64,000 nucleotides of DNA from Zonotrichia leucophrys gambelii (taxonomy: Eukaryota; Chordata; Aves; Passeriformes; Passerellidae), in assembly GCF_028769735.1 (NCBI RefSeq), contig NC_088173.1, positions 19,718,038 through 19,782,037 of the forward strand, read 5' to 3'. The stretch's first letter is position 1. Each line of letters begins with the position of its first letter. Positions 1 through 12,100 of the stretch are shown here, one piece after another. A model generated the notes under the pieces. That model searched no databases and was not told the DNA's origin. It worked only from the letters and a program-made list of their open reading frames with translations. The position numbers and the translations under genes are program-made.

Positions 1-3000
1 TGCCATTTTACATTTAAGCAAAATTTGTTGTATGAACAGCTTTTGTGATAAAAATTCATAGTTTAAAAAAAAAACAAAAAAAAAACCAAAAAACCAACTA
101 CACGCACAGTACAACAGAACATAGTATCTATAAACTAGCTGTTACATCTGTTAAAACCTATGCTCTCCAGCCAGGGAAAGACAAACAGGAATCTGGAAAG
201 ATCCCCAAGATTCTAAAAAGTCTCCTACAGTTACAGTCACATCTGTACTGGGAAATTCTGCCAGTAAACAGGTAACAACAGCAGGTGCTGATCTGATGTT
301 ATATTTGATTTATCTCCTTGTTAAAAATGAAGGAAGAAATTTCTCAAGAGAAATTCTGTCAGGAGATTTCTGTGCCTACCATACCTTCACCTAGTTCACT
401 GCTGGGTAGAAACGTTTCACCTGAAAAATTCAGGGTATTCTAATCCAAGGAGTCATACATAGTTCCTTTTCCTGTTAAAATTTTATCCCATATCTAGGCC
501 TTTCCTCCCATGGTCCCCTATGACTTCCCTTTGCCCTCTCTGTTCTCTCAAAGGTAGATCCTGTGTGGCTCTCAAAGTGTTCCCATCTCCATTCTAGAAA
601 AAAGATGCATGGTTTCTACGGCATTTCAGTCATTAAACCACTATGTATTATCTTGGGAATGAGAAACTTGAAAGTAATTAAAACCTGCCATTGTTTCAGG
701 TTCTATCATCAGACACTTGGCAACTTGTTCTGCACCCTGTGAACTGGTGCTTCTAAACTTGTGGAAAACAGTTTGGCGGTATTAGGAAGTATTAACAATA
801 TAATTAAATGTGTATGTGCAAATCATTCAAGTATGGAGCTTGCCTCATGGGACTCTTGAGGATGGAAGCACTACAGGATAGAGGGGAAACAGGAAACTCT
901 GTACTGATACATGCCAGTGCCTGAGTGGTTTCCACCAGGTGATAGTTGCGCAGGTGGATATCACATATCCTTTGAACCCAGAGAGACATAGCTGTCCCGA
1001 GATTTTTCTGGGAAGCTGTGAGAAAGCTCAGAGGATGAATTAAAACGTTATCTCTTTTTCTGTAACTGTTGTTTATAGATAGACATGATTCTCCAGAGTG
1101 TGCTATTTATAGTTTACCAATAGTGTGAGAGAAGATTCCAAAAGACCAATGAGGTCTTAGGTCCCCCACTGTTTCTATAAGAACTGTGCATTTCTAATAA
1201 TAATGTACTTTTCATGCCTTCCAATGATGGAGTCACTGTATCACCTTTGTCTGTCCCCGGTACTCCTTTGGTGACAGATGGAGATTCTGAGTCCCATGGA
1301 AAGGTGTTTCTAAACAATGCAGAAGACAAGAGCTAACACCTCCCAAGACATCAGAACTGTGTTTAGGGGTACATTGAACATGTCAATCCCTAATGCTGTT
1401 TGTGTGTACAAAGTATTTCTGAGAGTACAAGTGAAGCACTGGGAGATCTGACTGATAGTAATACTGTCTTTATAGACCTTGTCTGCTGTTTCACAAATGG
1501 GGAATATGACATTGTTATAAAGAAAAAAGATTAAAATGTTAAGTGGAAAGAATAAATATAAATCTGACAGGAAGCTGTTCCTTCAACAGCTAGACAGAAG
1601 TTACATAAGCCTTTCATTTAGTGTGCTTCACTGAGGGTGACTTAAAAGAATGCCTTAGCGCCAGGCATCCCTCATACATTGTGATGAAGCTCCAGCAGAG
1701 TCAAAAATGGGTAATCATTGTAATTGTTGGCTGTACTTGGATCAAGCACACATAGTAAATGATTGCAAAAGCCTATTTTAAATTTAAGTTCTGATGCAGT
1801 ATATCATTAGACACAAGCAATAACATTGCCCAGACACATTAACAATAGCAGTCAAAGCTTATGAAAGTAGTATTAGATAAATTTCATATTTTAAAAAATT
1901 TGACTGTGAGCTTTTTGCTTAACCTTATACTATATTTGAACTCAGCCCTGTTTTCTAAGTGACAGAGCTAGTGACCTGACTGCTGTCTTGGTTTGGGTGG
2001 ATGGCTTTGCTGCTTTGAAATATATTTCCTAGGCAGCTCAAGTGTAAACATTTCCACAGATGTGGAGGTTTTGTGGGTGTTTTTGCAGAATTTGTCTTTG
2101 CTGCCTGAAAATGTCAAACTATCCTGCTGCACTTCTCATTACATCTCCAGACTGGGCTACTTTCTCCAGGAAGCATTTCTTTTGATCTTGCCTCCTTTGC
2201 CAAGTCAAAATTATGACCTGTACATAAATTTTCCTTTTGTATGAAAGTGCATTTATTATTAACAATGAATTTGCTTTCCTTAAATCTTTCCCACTAAATA
2301 TTATCTGTAGGAAATAGTATTAAAAAATGTTCAGTAATTTTCCATGAAATTGCCAACAACTTTAATATAGCATCTGATTATATGACCTGTATGTTTTCTT
2401 CATTAACAAGAAGCAGCCTTCCTCTTGCCATATAATCTGGTTTACTACACACACCTACATAGATCTATTAATTTGTGACAGGCTTACGCATCAAAAGATT
2501 GTTACATTTCTTGCAAAGCAGTTGCACATGCTTTCCAAGAACCTTAAGAAGATAAGCTGCTGTCACAGTTCTTTAATTCCAGCTTCTACTGTCTTCTAAG
2601 GAAGCAGAGATTTGCAGGGAAGACTATGGGACTTGGGTCCGTCATCATGTTAGTGCAGGGTGATAGCACTGCTTGCTGCACTGCTGTAGCAGGAAAATGT
2701 CATGCCGAGAGGAAACACAGCTGATTCTAGAGACAGATCTGCACAGTGGGCTTCTGTGGGCATTAAAATGCTGGTCCAGCACAAGAATTTGCTGCATGGC
2801 TCTTACTGACACACTTGCATTATTTTTTCAAAGAACAGCAGTCCTGAAACATGTCTGCAGTCACACTGGGTGCCAAAAAAGAGCTTAGGAGAATTGTAAA
2901 GGCATGGGTTCTGGTATCTGCAAGCAAGGCTTCCAGGATCAAGAATTTTTGTAGGTATAACTAGTTACAGCCTAAGGGAGAAACAGAAGCACAAATAATA

Positions 3001-3059
3001 CACAGCCTCTCTAAACAAATATTTATGAAGGAAATGAAAGATTATCTTTTTTAAACGAG
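1..3059. other. Upstream intergenic DNA, no gene seen
   Basis: AT-rich DNA with A/T homopolymer runs (for example the poly-A-rich stretch near 64-100) and only short chance reading frames. None has a recognisable domain, splice-site pair or conserved motif. A stretch at about 1985-2050 faintly recalls avian LTR ends but is too weak to call. Confidence 0.6.
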
Positions 3060-3310
3060 GAATGGAAAGAATTATTGCTAGGACGGCGAGCAAGTAGCGG
3101 AGTTGTAATTGCTCAGCTTTCATGCCCATCTCGACTGAGGTTCAGGGGAATTAATGCGGATCCTGCCGCCACCGGGGGGCGATGCTCTCCCAAGTACTCC
3201 GGGAAAGACACAAATTCGCATTCCGGGCTATCTGCATTCCGCCCAGATGTTAGCGTGAGCATGGGTCTGTTTGAAGAAGTTTCTAGAAGTAAGTTTTAAA
3301 AGGTAAGAAT
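3060..3310. promoter_or_regulatory. Isolated CpG-rich patch with donor-like sites
   Basis: About 200 bases between roughly 3080 and 3260 carry about a dozen CpG dinucleotides, in surroundings that have almost none. The patch is followed by two splice-donor-like sequences on the plus strand, GTAAGT at about 3289 and GGTAAGAA at about 3302. This is what a distal or alternative first exon, a CpG-rich enhancer or a young GC-rich insertion would look like. An open frame of 74 codons crosses it but resembles nothing I recognise. Function is unassigned; the composition is what is seen, the regulatory role is inferred. Confidence 0.35.
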
Positions 3311-6300
3311 ATTTTGGCAGCTAACTTTTAGTCACGTTCCTGGAATTCTTGAATCTTTGACAAAATTCAATTTAAAAATTAATTTAGAAACGACTGTGTC
3401 TTAAGGAACTGGAATGTTTAATGTATTCTCCTTGATTTTAGTTGATGAAGATTATTATTAAATATCTTATTCCTGCTTAAAACTCACAGATACTCTCATA
3501 AGACTGTCATGTTCCTAATCTTCATTGTCATTTTGTAAACATTAACCTAACATTAGTTAATGCTTCCCTATTTATTATCCATATACTTTTGAAGGAATTT
3601 ATAATTTCCTACTCCTTGACTTAAAGGAACAAAAGATAAAAGCTTTCCAAATGTTCAGAGTATATATATTATTTACCACTACAATTCTTCAGACCTTTTA
3701 TCCAAACGTGTATTTCATTCCCTGTGAGTGCACTGGCATTGTATTCAGGACAAAACAACTTCATTCCTGCTGCATAAAGCAGTTGGCTAGTGAGTATATC
3801 TGAATAGGTTCAGAGAAATGGAGAAATTAAAAGAAAAGGGAAAGACCTGCCATTCAAAAAGTAAAAAATAAAATTTAAATATGGAGTAGTGGCACTATAA
3901 AACATGAATCTGTTATAAATCAAAACCCCAAAGATTTTGCCATTTACCTTTCAGTTTTGTTTACTGTTACTGAAACCTCTTAAATACCTCCCTCCAAAAA
4001 TCTAATAAGGAATTAGAACAGCAGGCATTTTAATCAATTTTAATCAATATGTATGCACACTTTTTCAGATTGGTAAAAATGCTTTGAACAAGTTATGGAA
4101 AGGACAATTCTATTCTATTTTAAATACCCAGTTTATTATTAAAAGAAAAGCATTCATTGCATGTTTTATAACTCTCTGTCTTTTTATAGTATCTATGTAC
4201 ATGGCCTAAGATCAGGAATAATCAAATTCAAAACACAATTTCAAGTCTTTAGTGATTAGTACAGACTTCTGGCATTTGTAATGCTACTTGGTGTATATTG
4301 ATCAATGCAGCCTATTCATTTAATGTGGAAGATGTAATTTGCTTCTGTTGGTCTAATTCTGTACAGCATTATCAGAACAATCTCTGAGAGGAGAAATCAA
4401 GATGATTTCCTAGGCACAAGTTTTAGGACACTGTATAAAAATGTCTGTGCCACGTCTCAAAATATTTATTGTCCCCATAGCTTCTGTTTTGGTCCCAGAA
4501 CTATGGTCTGTCTTGGAGCTAATTTTCATCCTACTGAGATAGTTACAGGTTGATGTCAAAAATCAGAAAGCTCTGTCATTCACTCATTGCTGCTTTCTAA
4601 TCTTCTCTTGGTGCATGATTCTCCCCTCTTCCAGGAGTACCTTAGGTGAAAATGTAATTGTTTATTGTGAGTCTCTCAAAAAAAGAAAGGATTGAGTAAC
4701 CCCAGTGTTATGACTGATTTGTGGTCACCAATACAAAAAGTTACAGAGCTGTGAAGAATGGTGACATTCCTCCACCTTGATTAAAAGATAGTCTTCTATC
4801 GTGTGGCTAAAACTGTTCCTGCTATGTAACTCTGAATCTGAGGGAAACCCTGTTATTAGAATGAGGTGATTATGTGATATTGTTCTGATATTGTTCTGAT
4901 GCGGCTGGATGCTGTGCAGGATTTTGGAAAAAACTCAGACATCGATTTCATACAGCTAGTCCAGATTTGCATCCCTGAATGTATGCAATGCAACTCCTCC
5001 TTCAAAGGTGTTAACAGTTTGGAGTTTGGATTCTCAAAGATGCTGGCAAATTTCAGTTCCTATGCTCTTGACTCTCCCTTTCACTATTGAGTGTATCATT
5101 CAGAGATACATATACATGAAAATTAAATTTCTGTATAGAATTCAGAACTGCACTTGTACAAAGAGTGAAAAAATTTTGAAAGGTCCATCCTTCTTTCTCT
5201 CTTACAATTTAAGTGATGACTTCTATTTGGTATTTGGAGAGACTATGCTGGGTATTATGGGTTTCTCTGAAAAACAGGCAGCCTCCTTCAAATGAATCCT
5301 GGAGCAAGGAAGGAGCACTCTAGGTTATTATCTGTAATATAGGGAAATTATGTTGCTTGCACAATGTAAAAGGAAATTTGGGATTCTTTTTGTTTACCTT
5401 GATGATATGAAGGAGAGGAGAACTATAAAAAAATAAAAAGGCAAAACAAACAAAAAACCTCAAAACCATAGCAGTGAGAGATAAGAATTACTTGCTGTTG
5501 TATCTCCAGGGTTGATATAGTTGAGATTGGTGTGATATATGTTAATATAATAAAAGTATAAATCATAATAATTTATTATGGTGACATAGATATAAAAAAC
5601 TCTTTTTTTAAATGCAAAATTTTAATACCATGTTGTGTATTAACACACCATTATTTTACTCTAATAAACTGGGAAACTATTGGATACATAATGTTTCAAG
5701 CTAACAAAACATTCCAACAATTATTCTTTGACGAGCTATTAATTGAAGGCCAACTTATGGTACAGTAGGCAGCCTAGCCACGTGGAAAGCGAGAAGAAGG
5801 GAAGAAGGAAGTTTCATCTGCTGTGTCAGTACATTTCTGAATTTCTGTTGAGCTCTGTAGGACTCTCTGGAGGAACTGAGGTCTGCTAGTGGGGTACTGC
5901 TGAATCTAGGGGGTAGCTTGGTGGGTTACCATCACACTGACAGCAGCATCTTCACTGCTGTCCAGAAAGGCACCATAGCATCACAAAATAAACTGTAGAA
6001 AAGCACGTGATCCCTACTCAACAGCAGAAAATTTCAGTAGATATGTTAAACCTGGGACCTAACTAAAATCTATTTAAGCCTAGCTGGATTAAATTCCGGG
6101 TAAATTACAGATCTTTAAAGCCCTATACTTGTCAAAGAGAGTGGAGGAGGTTGAGAAAAGTCTTCTCCCCACTTTCTGGGCACAGCCTTTGGCATACTAT
6201 GTGCTGTGCTAGGGAGAAAATGTTTGTTATGGATGCAGAAAAACTGCCATCTCAGAGGGATTTAGATTTGAGATTGGAATTATGGTAATTCTCCCCATGG

Positions 6301-8370
6301 TATCTTGTGCCCTTTGAAACAGATCACCCGAATGGAAAATCATCTTTACGTAAGGGGCACGCAAGTCTCCAATAGATTTATAAATTGCTTTCCAGACTCC
6401 TCAAAATGTGTATAATATTTTATTCCTTTCACATTTTTTTCCATATCAAGTTGAGATGAAAAGTCAGTGTCCTATAACTACTTGTAGAATCCAAACTTTA
6501 AAATTATTTTTCCTTTAAGTTCAGTGTTTTAATTGACTCAAATTGAAAAATTAATTTTAACTGAATGTCAAATTGCATATATTGGTATCTCTAAATTACT
6601 TTTTTATTGCCCAAACACTATGTTCCTATTCTCTCCTATGCTCTACCTAAGAAGGCAGATGGTTAGAAATTTCCAGGCTCTGTGACAAAACTACATCATT
6701 TACAACTTGTTACAGTCTCCTTTGAGGTTCAGACATATCTGGCCCACAGGGTCCAGGACTCAGAAACTTACTCTTTGAAATACAGAAACTAAAAATTGCA
6801 GCCAATTAATTATGACAGAAACTACTTTTTAGTAGGTCACCTCAGTTTTGAAAAAAATGAAATCTTTCAATTTGGTTGGATAAAGTGTTAAATTTTGCTG
6901 TGTGAAAATACCCACAGAATAAGCAGTATTAGCTTCATAGAAGAAGAAATTATTTTGCACTAACACATTTTAACTGTTTACCTGGATTATTTGTTAATTG
7001 AAGTGCCATGGAACTGGAGTTCCTTTCCGGTGTTCCTTGGTTTATTTTCTGGTGGTTTGTGGTTTATTTTGTTTGTTTATTTTTATTTACTTTATATGCT
7101 TATTTTGTTTGATTGTGGAGGTTTTGTTTGTTTGTTTGTTTGTTTAGAAAATTTCCCCTGATTTTAATGTATTAAAGGTGATGAAAAAATCAAAATAATT
7201 ACAAGAATGATGAAATGGAAAAATATATAGTTCTTAGATGTCCTGATTAAGACAAGCTGCCAATTGTGAAACACCACTGCCAATTTAAAATGTCCAGTTC
7301 AGTACAGAGAGATTAGGCTGGAAACTGCAATGATCTATAAATTAGTGCCAATCTGCTCCCAATAGCTTCATCAGTCCTGGTAATCTGGAAGGCTAACACT
7401 TCTCCAGAGCAGTGCTGTTTGTTGTGGTCTTCTTGTTCCACATCAATTCTCTACTTCTGAAATAGACCATGTCTATAATTATTAAGATAAAATACAGACA
7501 AAGCCGTTGCCTGAAGAAAGTGAGAGAACAAGGGAGAGGTGAAAAAAGATGAAAAGGAATAGGCAAAAGAGAAACTATGTATCTGTATTCTGAAAATCAC
7601 AGAAAAGAAATTAATTGGAAAGAAGTGATTTTGAAAGACAGGAAGTTACAGAAAGATGAAAAGGTATCAGACGTTTTAAAAAATGAAATTTCTCTGAAGA
7701 ATTTTTCCCTTGTGAGGTTTTTTCCTGCAGTAAATTTTATATTTTCATATTTTAAAATTGGGTAGAAATGTACAGAGGCTCTTCTGAGTTATATCCTAAA
7801 AATTCTTTTTTTTTTTTGCAAGATTTATGATCAATTTAACTTACTTTAAATTATACAGAAGGTTTAATGATTACAGCACATTCATAATAAGAAAAGAAAT
7901 GTCATTTCAGAGACCTAGACTTTATATGGAGGTTATTTGTAAAGAAATTGTACTTAATTGCATAGCCTCCTCTCACTTCTGACTGAATTGGTAACAAGGT
8001 AAGACATACAGCATGTGTGATAGTGCCTACAGGCCCAAAACAAATTAACTTAATGGGCACAAATGTGTACTCCTGTCAAATTATGTATTTGATTAGGAAT
8101 GGTCTTGGCTTCAACTGTACATGTGCTTTTGCAGAAGAAAAATAAGCCAGTTAACCCATGTAATTCCGAAATGTCTTACACAGATCTAGAAGCAGAGCCA
8201 AGAATAGATGTGGTTTGTGATAGAACTGTAAAACTGAGATTCCTCTTCTGTTGTAATACAGATTCCTGTAATGCTTACACTGCTCCAGAATCTATCATGG
8301 TAACTAAGCAAAGCTTGACTTTCATAGTAAAATTGTTTTGAATATGCGCAGTACTCCAGATCAACATCAA
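3311..8370. other. Upstream intergenic DNA, no gene seen
   Basis: AT-rich sequence without recognisable genes or mobile elements. It contains a small (GTTT)n run near 7122-7145 and an 11-bp direct duplication at about 4876-4897. Short open frames here are of chance length and have no family signature. Confidence 0.6.
7122..7145. repeat. (GTTT)n simple repeat
   Basis: About six tandem GTTT units within a T-rich stretch that also has looser TTTATTTG-like variants just upstream. Low-complexity DNA with no coding meaning. Confidence 0.85.
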
Positions 8371-9180
8371 GTTGGTGGGAGTGTTAATCTGCAGGAGGGG
8401 TGCAAGCTCTACAGAGGTGTCTGGACTGGCTGGGTCAATGAGCTGAGGCCAATTGTCTGAGGCCTAGCAAGGCCAAGTATTGGCTCCTGCACTTCTGCCA
8501 CAGCCCCATGCAGCCCTGCAGGCTTGGGGAAGAGCAGCTGGAAAGCTGCCTGCTGGAAAAGGACCTGGGGTGCTGGGGTACCAGGTGGCCAGGAAGGCCA
8601 GTGACATCCTGGCTTGTATCAGAAACAGTGGCATCAGATTGTATCAGCAGGGCCAGGCATGATTGTCCACTGTACATGGCACTGCTGATGCCACGCCAGA
8701 GTCCTGTGTTCATTTCTGGGCCACTCACACAGAAAGGACACTGGGATACTGGAGCAGGTCCAGAGAAGGGCAATGGAGATGGCAAAGGATCTCAAGTACA
8801 AACCTTAGAAGGAGCAGCTGGGGTTATTGGGCCTGGAGAAGAGAAGGCTCAGGGTGAACTTCACTGCTCTCTACAGCTGCCTGAAAGGAGGAGGGTATAG
8901 CCAGGTGTGAGTTGCTCACCTCTTCCAGGAGAAACAGCTTCAAGCTGCACCAGGGGAGGTTTAGACTAGATATGAGGACAAAATTCTTCATGGAAAGGGT
9001 TGTCAAGCACTGGAACAGGCTGCCCAGGGAAGTGGCTGGTTCACCACTCCTGGAGATATTTAAGGCATGTAGATGTGGCACTTACAGCTGTGGTTGGGGA
9101 TGGGCTTGTTAGTGCTGGTTAGTGGTTGGACTTGATGATCTTATATATCTTTTCTGTGCTAAATGATTCTATGATTCTAC
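8371..9180 (+). mobile_element. CR1 retrotransposon, 5'-truncated 3' fragment
   Basis: Relic of the end of CR1 ORF2 plus its 3' UTR, in plus orientation. In the frame at 8912-9112 the ORF2 C-terminal signature is readable: a FRLD-like motif, then [14 protein letters not shown]. The upstream part still encodes remnants of the region following the reverse transcriptase. The copy ends in the CR1 tail TTGGACTTGATGATCTTA, followed by the ATTCTATG-type 3' repeat ending at 9180. Against the family pattern I remember, it lacks roughly 40 bases near 8578 and roughly 35 near 8912, and the frame is broken several times, so it is inactive. Copies truncated at the 5' end are the normal product of target-primed reverse transcription. 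The left boundary is approximate. Confidence 0.93.
9163..9180 (+). repeat. CR1 3'-terminal octamer repeat
   Basis: About two copies of the ATTCTATG-like unit at the end of the CR1 copy. This short repeat is the usual 3' end of avian CR1 elements and fixes the element's orientation and right boundary. Confidence 0.85.
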
Positions 9181-12100
9181 AGTAAAGAGATGTTTTAGGT
9201 GGAGATGGCATGATGAGTTCAACCAAACTCTAAGTAATGTCACTGTCTCTAGCTAGTTCTATAGGTTAATTAATCAGTCTACAGTTAGTCAATAAAGTAT
9301 TGCATGCCAACCTGTCATCACTATAACATACAGGATGCTTGTGGGGGAAAAGCCTCTGCTCAGTTACTGACAGAAGAAAGGGGCAAGGTGGTTCTATTTT
9401 GATCAGCTTAGCTTTTGCTTTTGTGAAGACTTCTGTGCAGACTTTGGCTCCTTTTTAAGTTGTAAACACTTATATCTTTGAGAGTCATGACATTAGGCCG
9501 AATTTGTAGCTACCCATCTTTGATGAATAAAAACATGAGCCTTGTTTCTTTTATTCCTCATGTAAAACATTTTGATAAAGGATAGCTTTCTTCATAAATG
9601 ACACCTTATCTTGGACATTTTTAGATTTTATTAGAATTAGTTAGATTTCATTGAATCCTCTGTAACAGTCTCAATGGCAATTAATACATTAGAAGTGTCT
9701 AATATGTATGTGCTGCATTAAGAAGATAAAGCTTGATAGGATATTTGATATGCAAAATAATCAGTATATATCCAATCTATGTCCAGTATATAATAACAAA
9801 ATATGTTGCATCCAATTGCTTTCCATTGTGCATAAAACATTTTACAGGTAAACATTAGTTTCTTAATAAATAGGATTAAAAAATCTGCAATATGAACTAA
9901 TGTAAAGCAGAATATTTCTGTATTGGATAAATTGGAATAAATTCATTTCAGTATTTGACTAAACCTTGCCATTCTGATTAGTGTTCTGGCAAAACAGGAA
10001 AAAACTAACCCCACTTTTGCAGAAAAAAAATCCACCACAAAAAACCCCAAAGAAAAGCAAAGTCTTAAATTGTGTTTAAAACCCCCCATGAAAACAGTGT
10101 CAAGGTTAGAAAATTATCATTAAATAATTTTCCTGCTTGCTACATTATATAAAGGCTAGAGCTATTGTTGAGAGAAGCATTCAAGAATTTCAAGAACCCT
10201 GCCTCTTCAAAATAAGATGTAAGAGCAGACAATGGCTTGTGGTCAGGGAGAGTAAATATTGGGAAGGAGATTAATTAGCATGCCAAAAGAACTTTACTAA
10301 GATGAGGAGGCTACAATAGGGCTGAAAATCTCCAGCTGTGCAGAACCCTCAGGAAGGAGGAAAAAGTGGTAAATGAAGAATCAAAAAGGGTCCCCTACCT
10401 GTTTAATCAACCGCAATGATTAGAATAATTAATGTTTTTTCAAACTGTGTTGCAGAGACATTTCTTAAAAGATGCTGCTGATCTAAATAGTAAAGAAAAA
10501 CTGGAGTGTGTTTCAGAGAGAAAATTTAAAATAACCCCAAACTCTTCTCTTATGTAATATGCTTCTTTTTTTTATGTTATTTTAATTCTTATTCAAAAGA
10601 ATGAAGAGCTAAAAGTTTCATTACATTTCATTACACATTTCATCTTCAAGTTTTGTCTGCACTAGAATTAATTGCCCAGGTAAGTTATACAAGTGAATTT
10701 GCAATATTATTCTTAAAACTTACTTTAGGCTTGAAAATGCATCATGAAATAGGGGCACCCAAACCAAATATACCTTTCATATCATACTATCACCCACAGT
10801 ACCTTTTGTTCAGCATAACTCAAATTGTACATCTATGTTTCTGACCAACATATTTGGGCAAACAGGAAAACTCAGTGGGTAAAAATAGGAGCAGTATCAC
10901 ATCCTCTTTGCTTATCCTTATTTCTCATTTTTGCCTGAGAAATAAGAAACATAAAACATAAACTATAGGGGGTATGAATTAGAAAACTGCTGACCTACTC
11001 CATAAACTTCCAGAATAATTAATTACAGAAAATGGCAAGAAAGAAATTTTGGTAAGTCAAAGCTCACAAAGGGTACCTATGTCCAACCCAACTTCTGAAT
11101 TGCTTCTATTGAGATTTTATGGCGTGAGATGGTTAAAACACCATCCAACACACAAATGTCAACTTGATGCCCAACATTGTTTGGTGTTTAAATAAAGCCA
11201 GATCTGAAAATTCAGCCACAACTCTTGAAGCTGAGTACTTCTATTCAAGGAACATGTAAAATGGAGATCCTTAAACTAGGAAAACATCTCAAGGAGACTG
11301 TGAATAACACAGGAAGGTCTTAACAGGCATTGGTTTAGAAGCTCTATCAATCTTATGATGTTTTGACTGCTTTATTCATAGAAAATCTACTGCATACAGC
11401 GTTTGATTTGAGAGGGTGTCTGAGACTAGGACACAAGGAGACATTTGCCTTTTTCTGGAAGCTGCAATGTGTGCCGGATAAAACTCCAGGATAGGAAAAG
11501 TTTCAGATATTTTTTGATCTACTGAGAACAGTCAGATGAGAGGAGTTCCCAATTTATAATGAATAAACTGTGTCTAAAAGAATTGATATGTTAGAGATAG
11601 AAGGTTGTCCTTGGCATCAAGGCACTGCTTATTATTGTGTTGTACATTTAACATTTAAGATGCTCACTGGACAAGAAAAGAATTATGAATTTTTGAACAT
11701 CAACAAATAGAAAAAGCATAATTTCATCTAGAGACATAAAATTAAATTTGACTATGACAACTTAAAATATTCCATGGCCAAAGTGGAAAATTAAGTTTTT
11801 ATCTCTAGACGAGGTATTTTTATTGACTAGGCTTGATCAAATCAGAGTTCCTGAGTTTGGCTGGGGAGGTTCTTCACTTTGTATTATATAAAAAGCCAGA
11901 TCTTTCTGTGTTTAACAAATTTGGATGAAGAAGAAATTCTCTTATTTTTGAAGGCCTGAGTTCCAGGATTTATCTTTGTGAATTCCTGTTGCAGCTGCTG
12001 TGGGTATTGGGGCTATATAGAACACCAGAAAGATTAAATGCAGTGTCAGGCAGAGATGCCACACCATTAAGATATTTTCTGTTGCAATTGTAGGCCTGTG

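Noticed and set aside
1985..2050. TCTTGGTTTGGGTGGATGG with a nearby TTTCCTAGGCAGCT, faintly like a passerine LTR terminus
   Set aside because: The similarity is from memory, short and interrupted; no second LTR end, primer site or internal retroviral sequence was found.
8435..9112. Several 60-130 codon frames on both strands
   Set aside because: All lie within the CR1 fragment; they are frame-broken ORF2 remnants or antisense shadows, not host genes.
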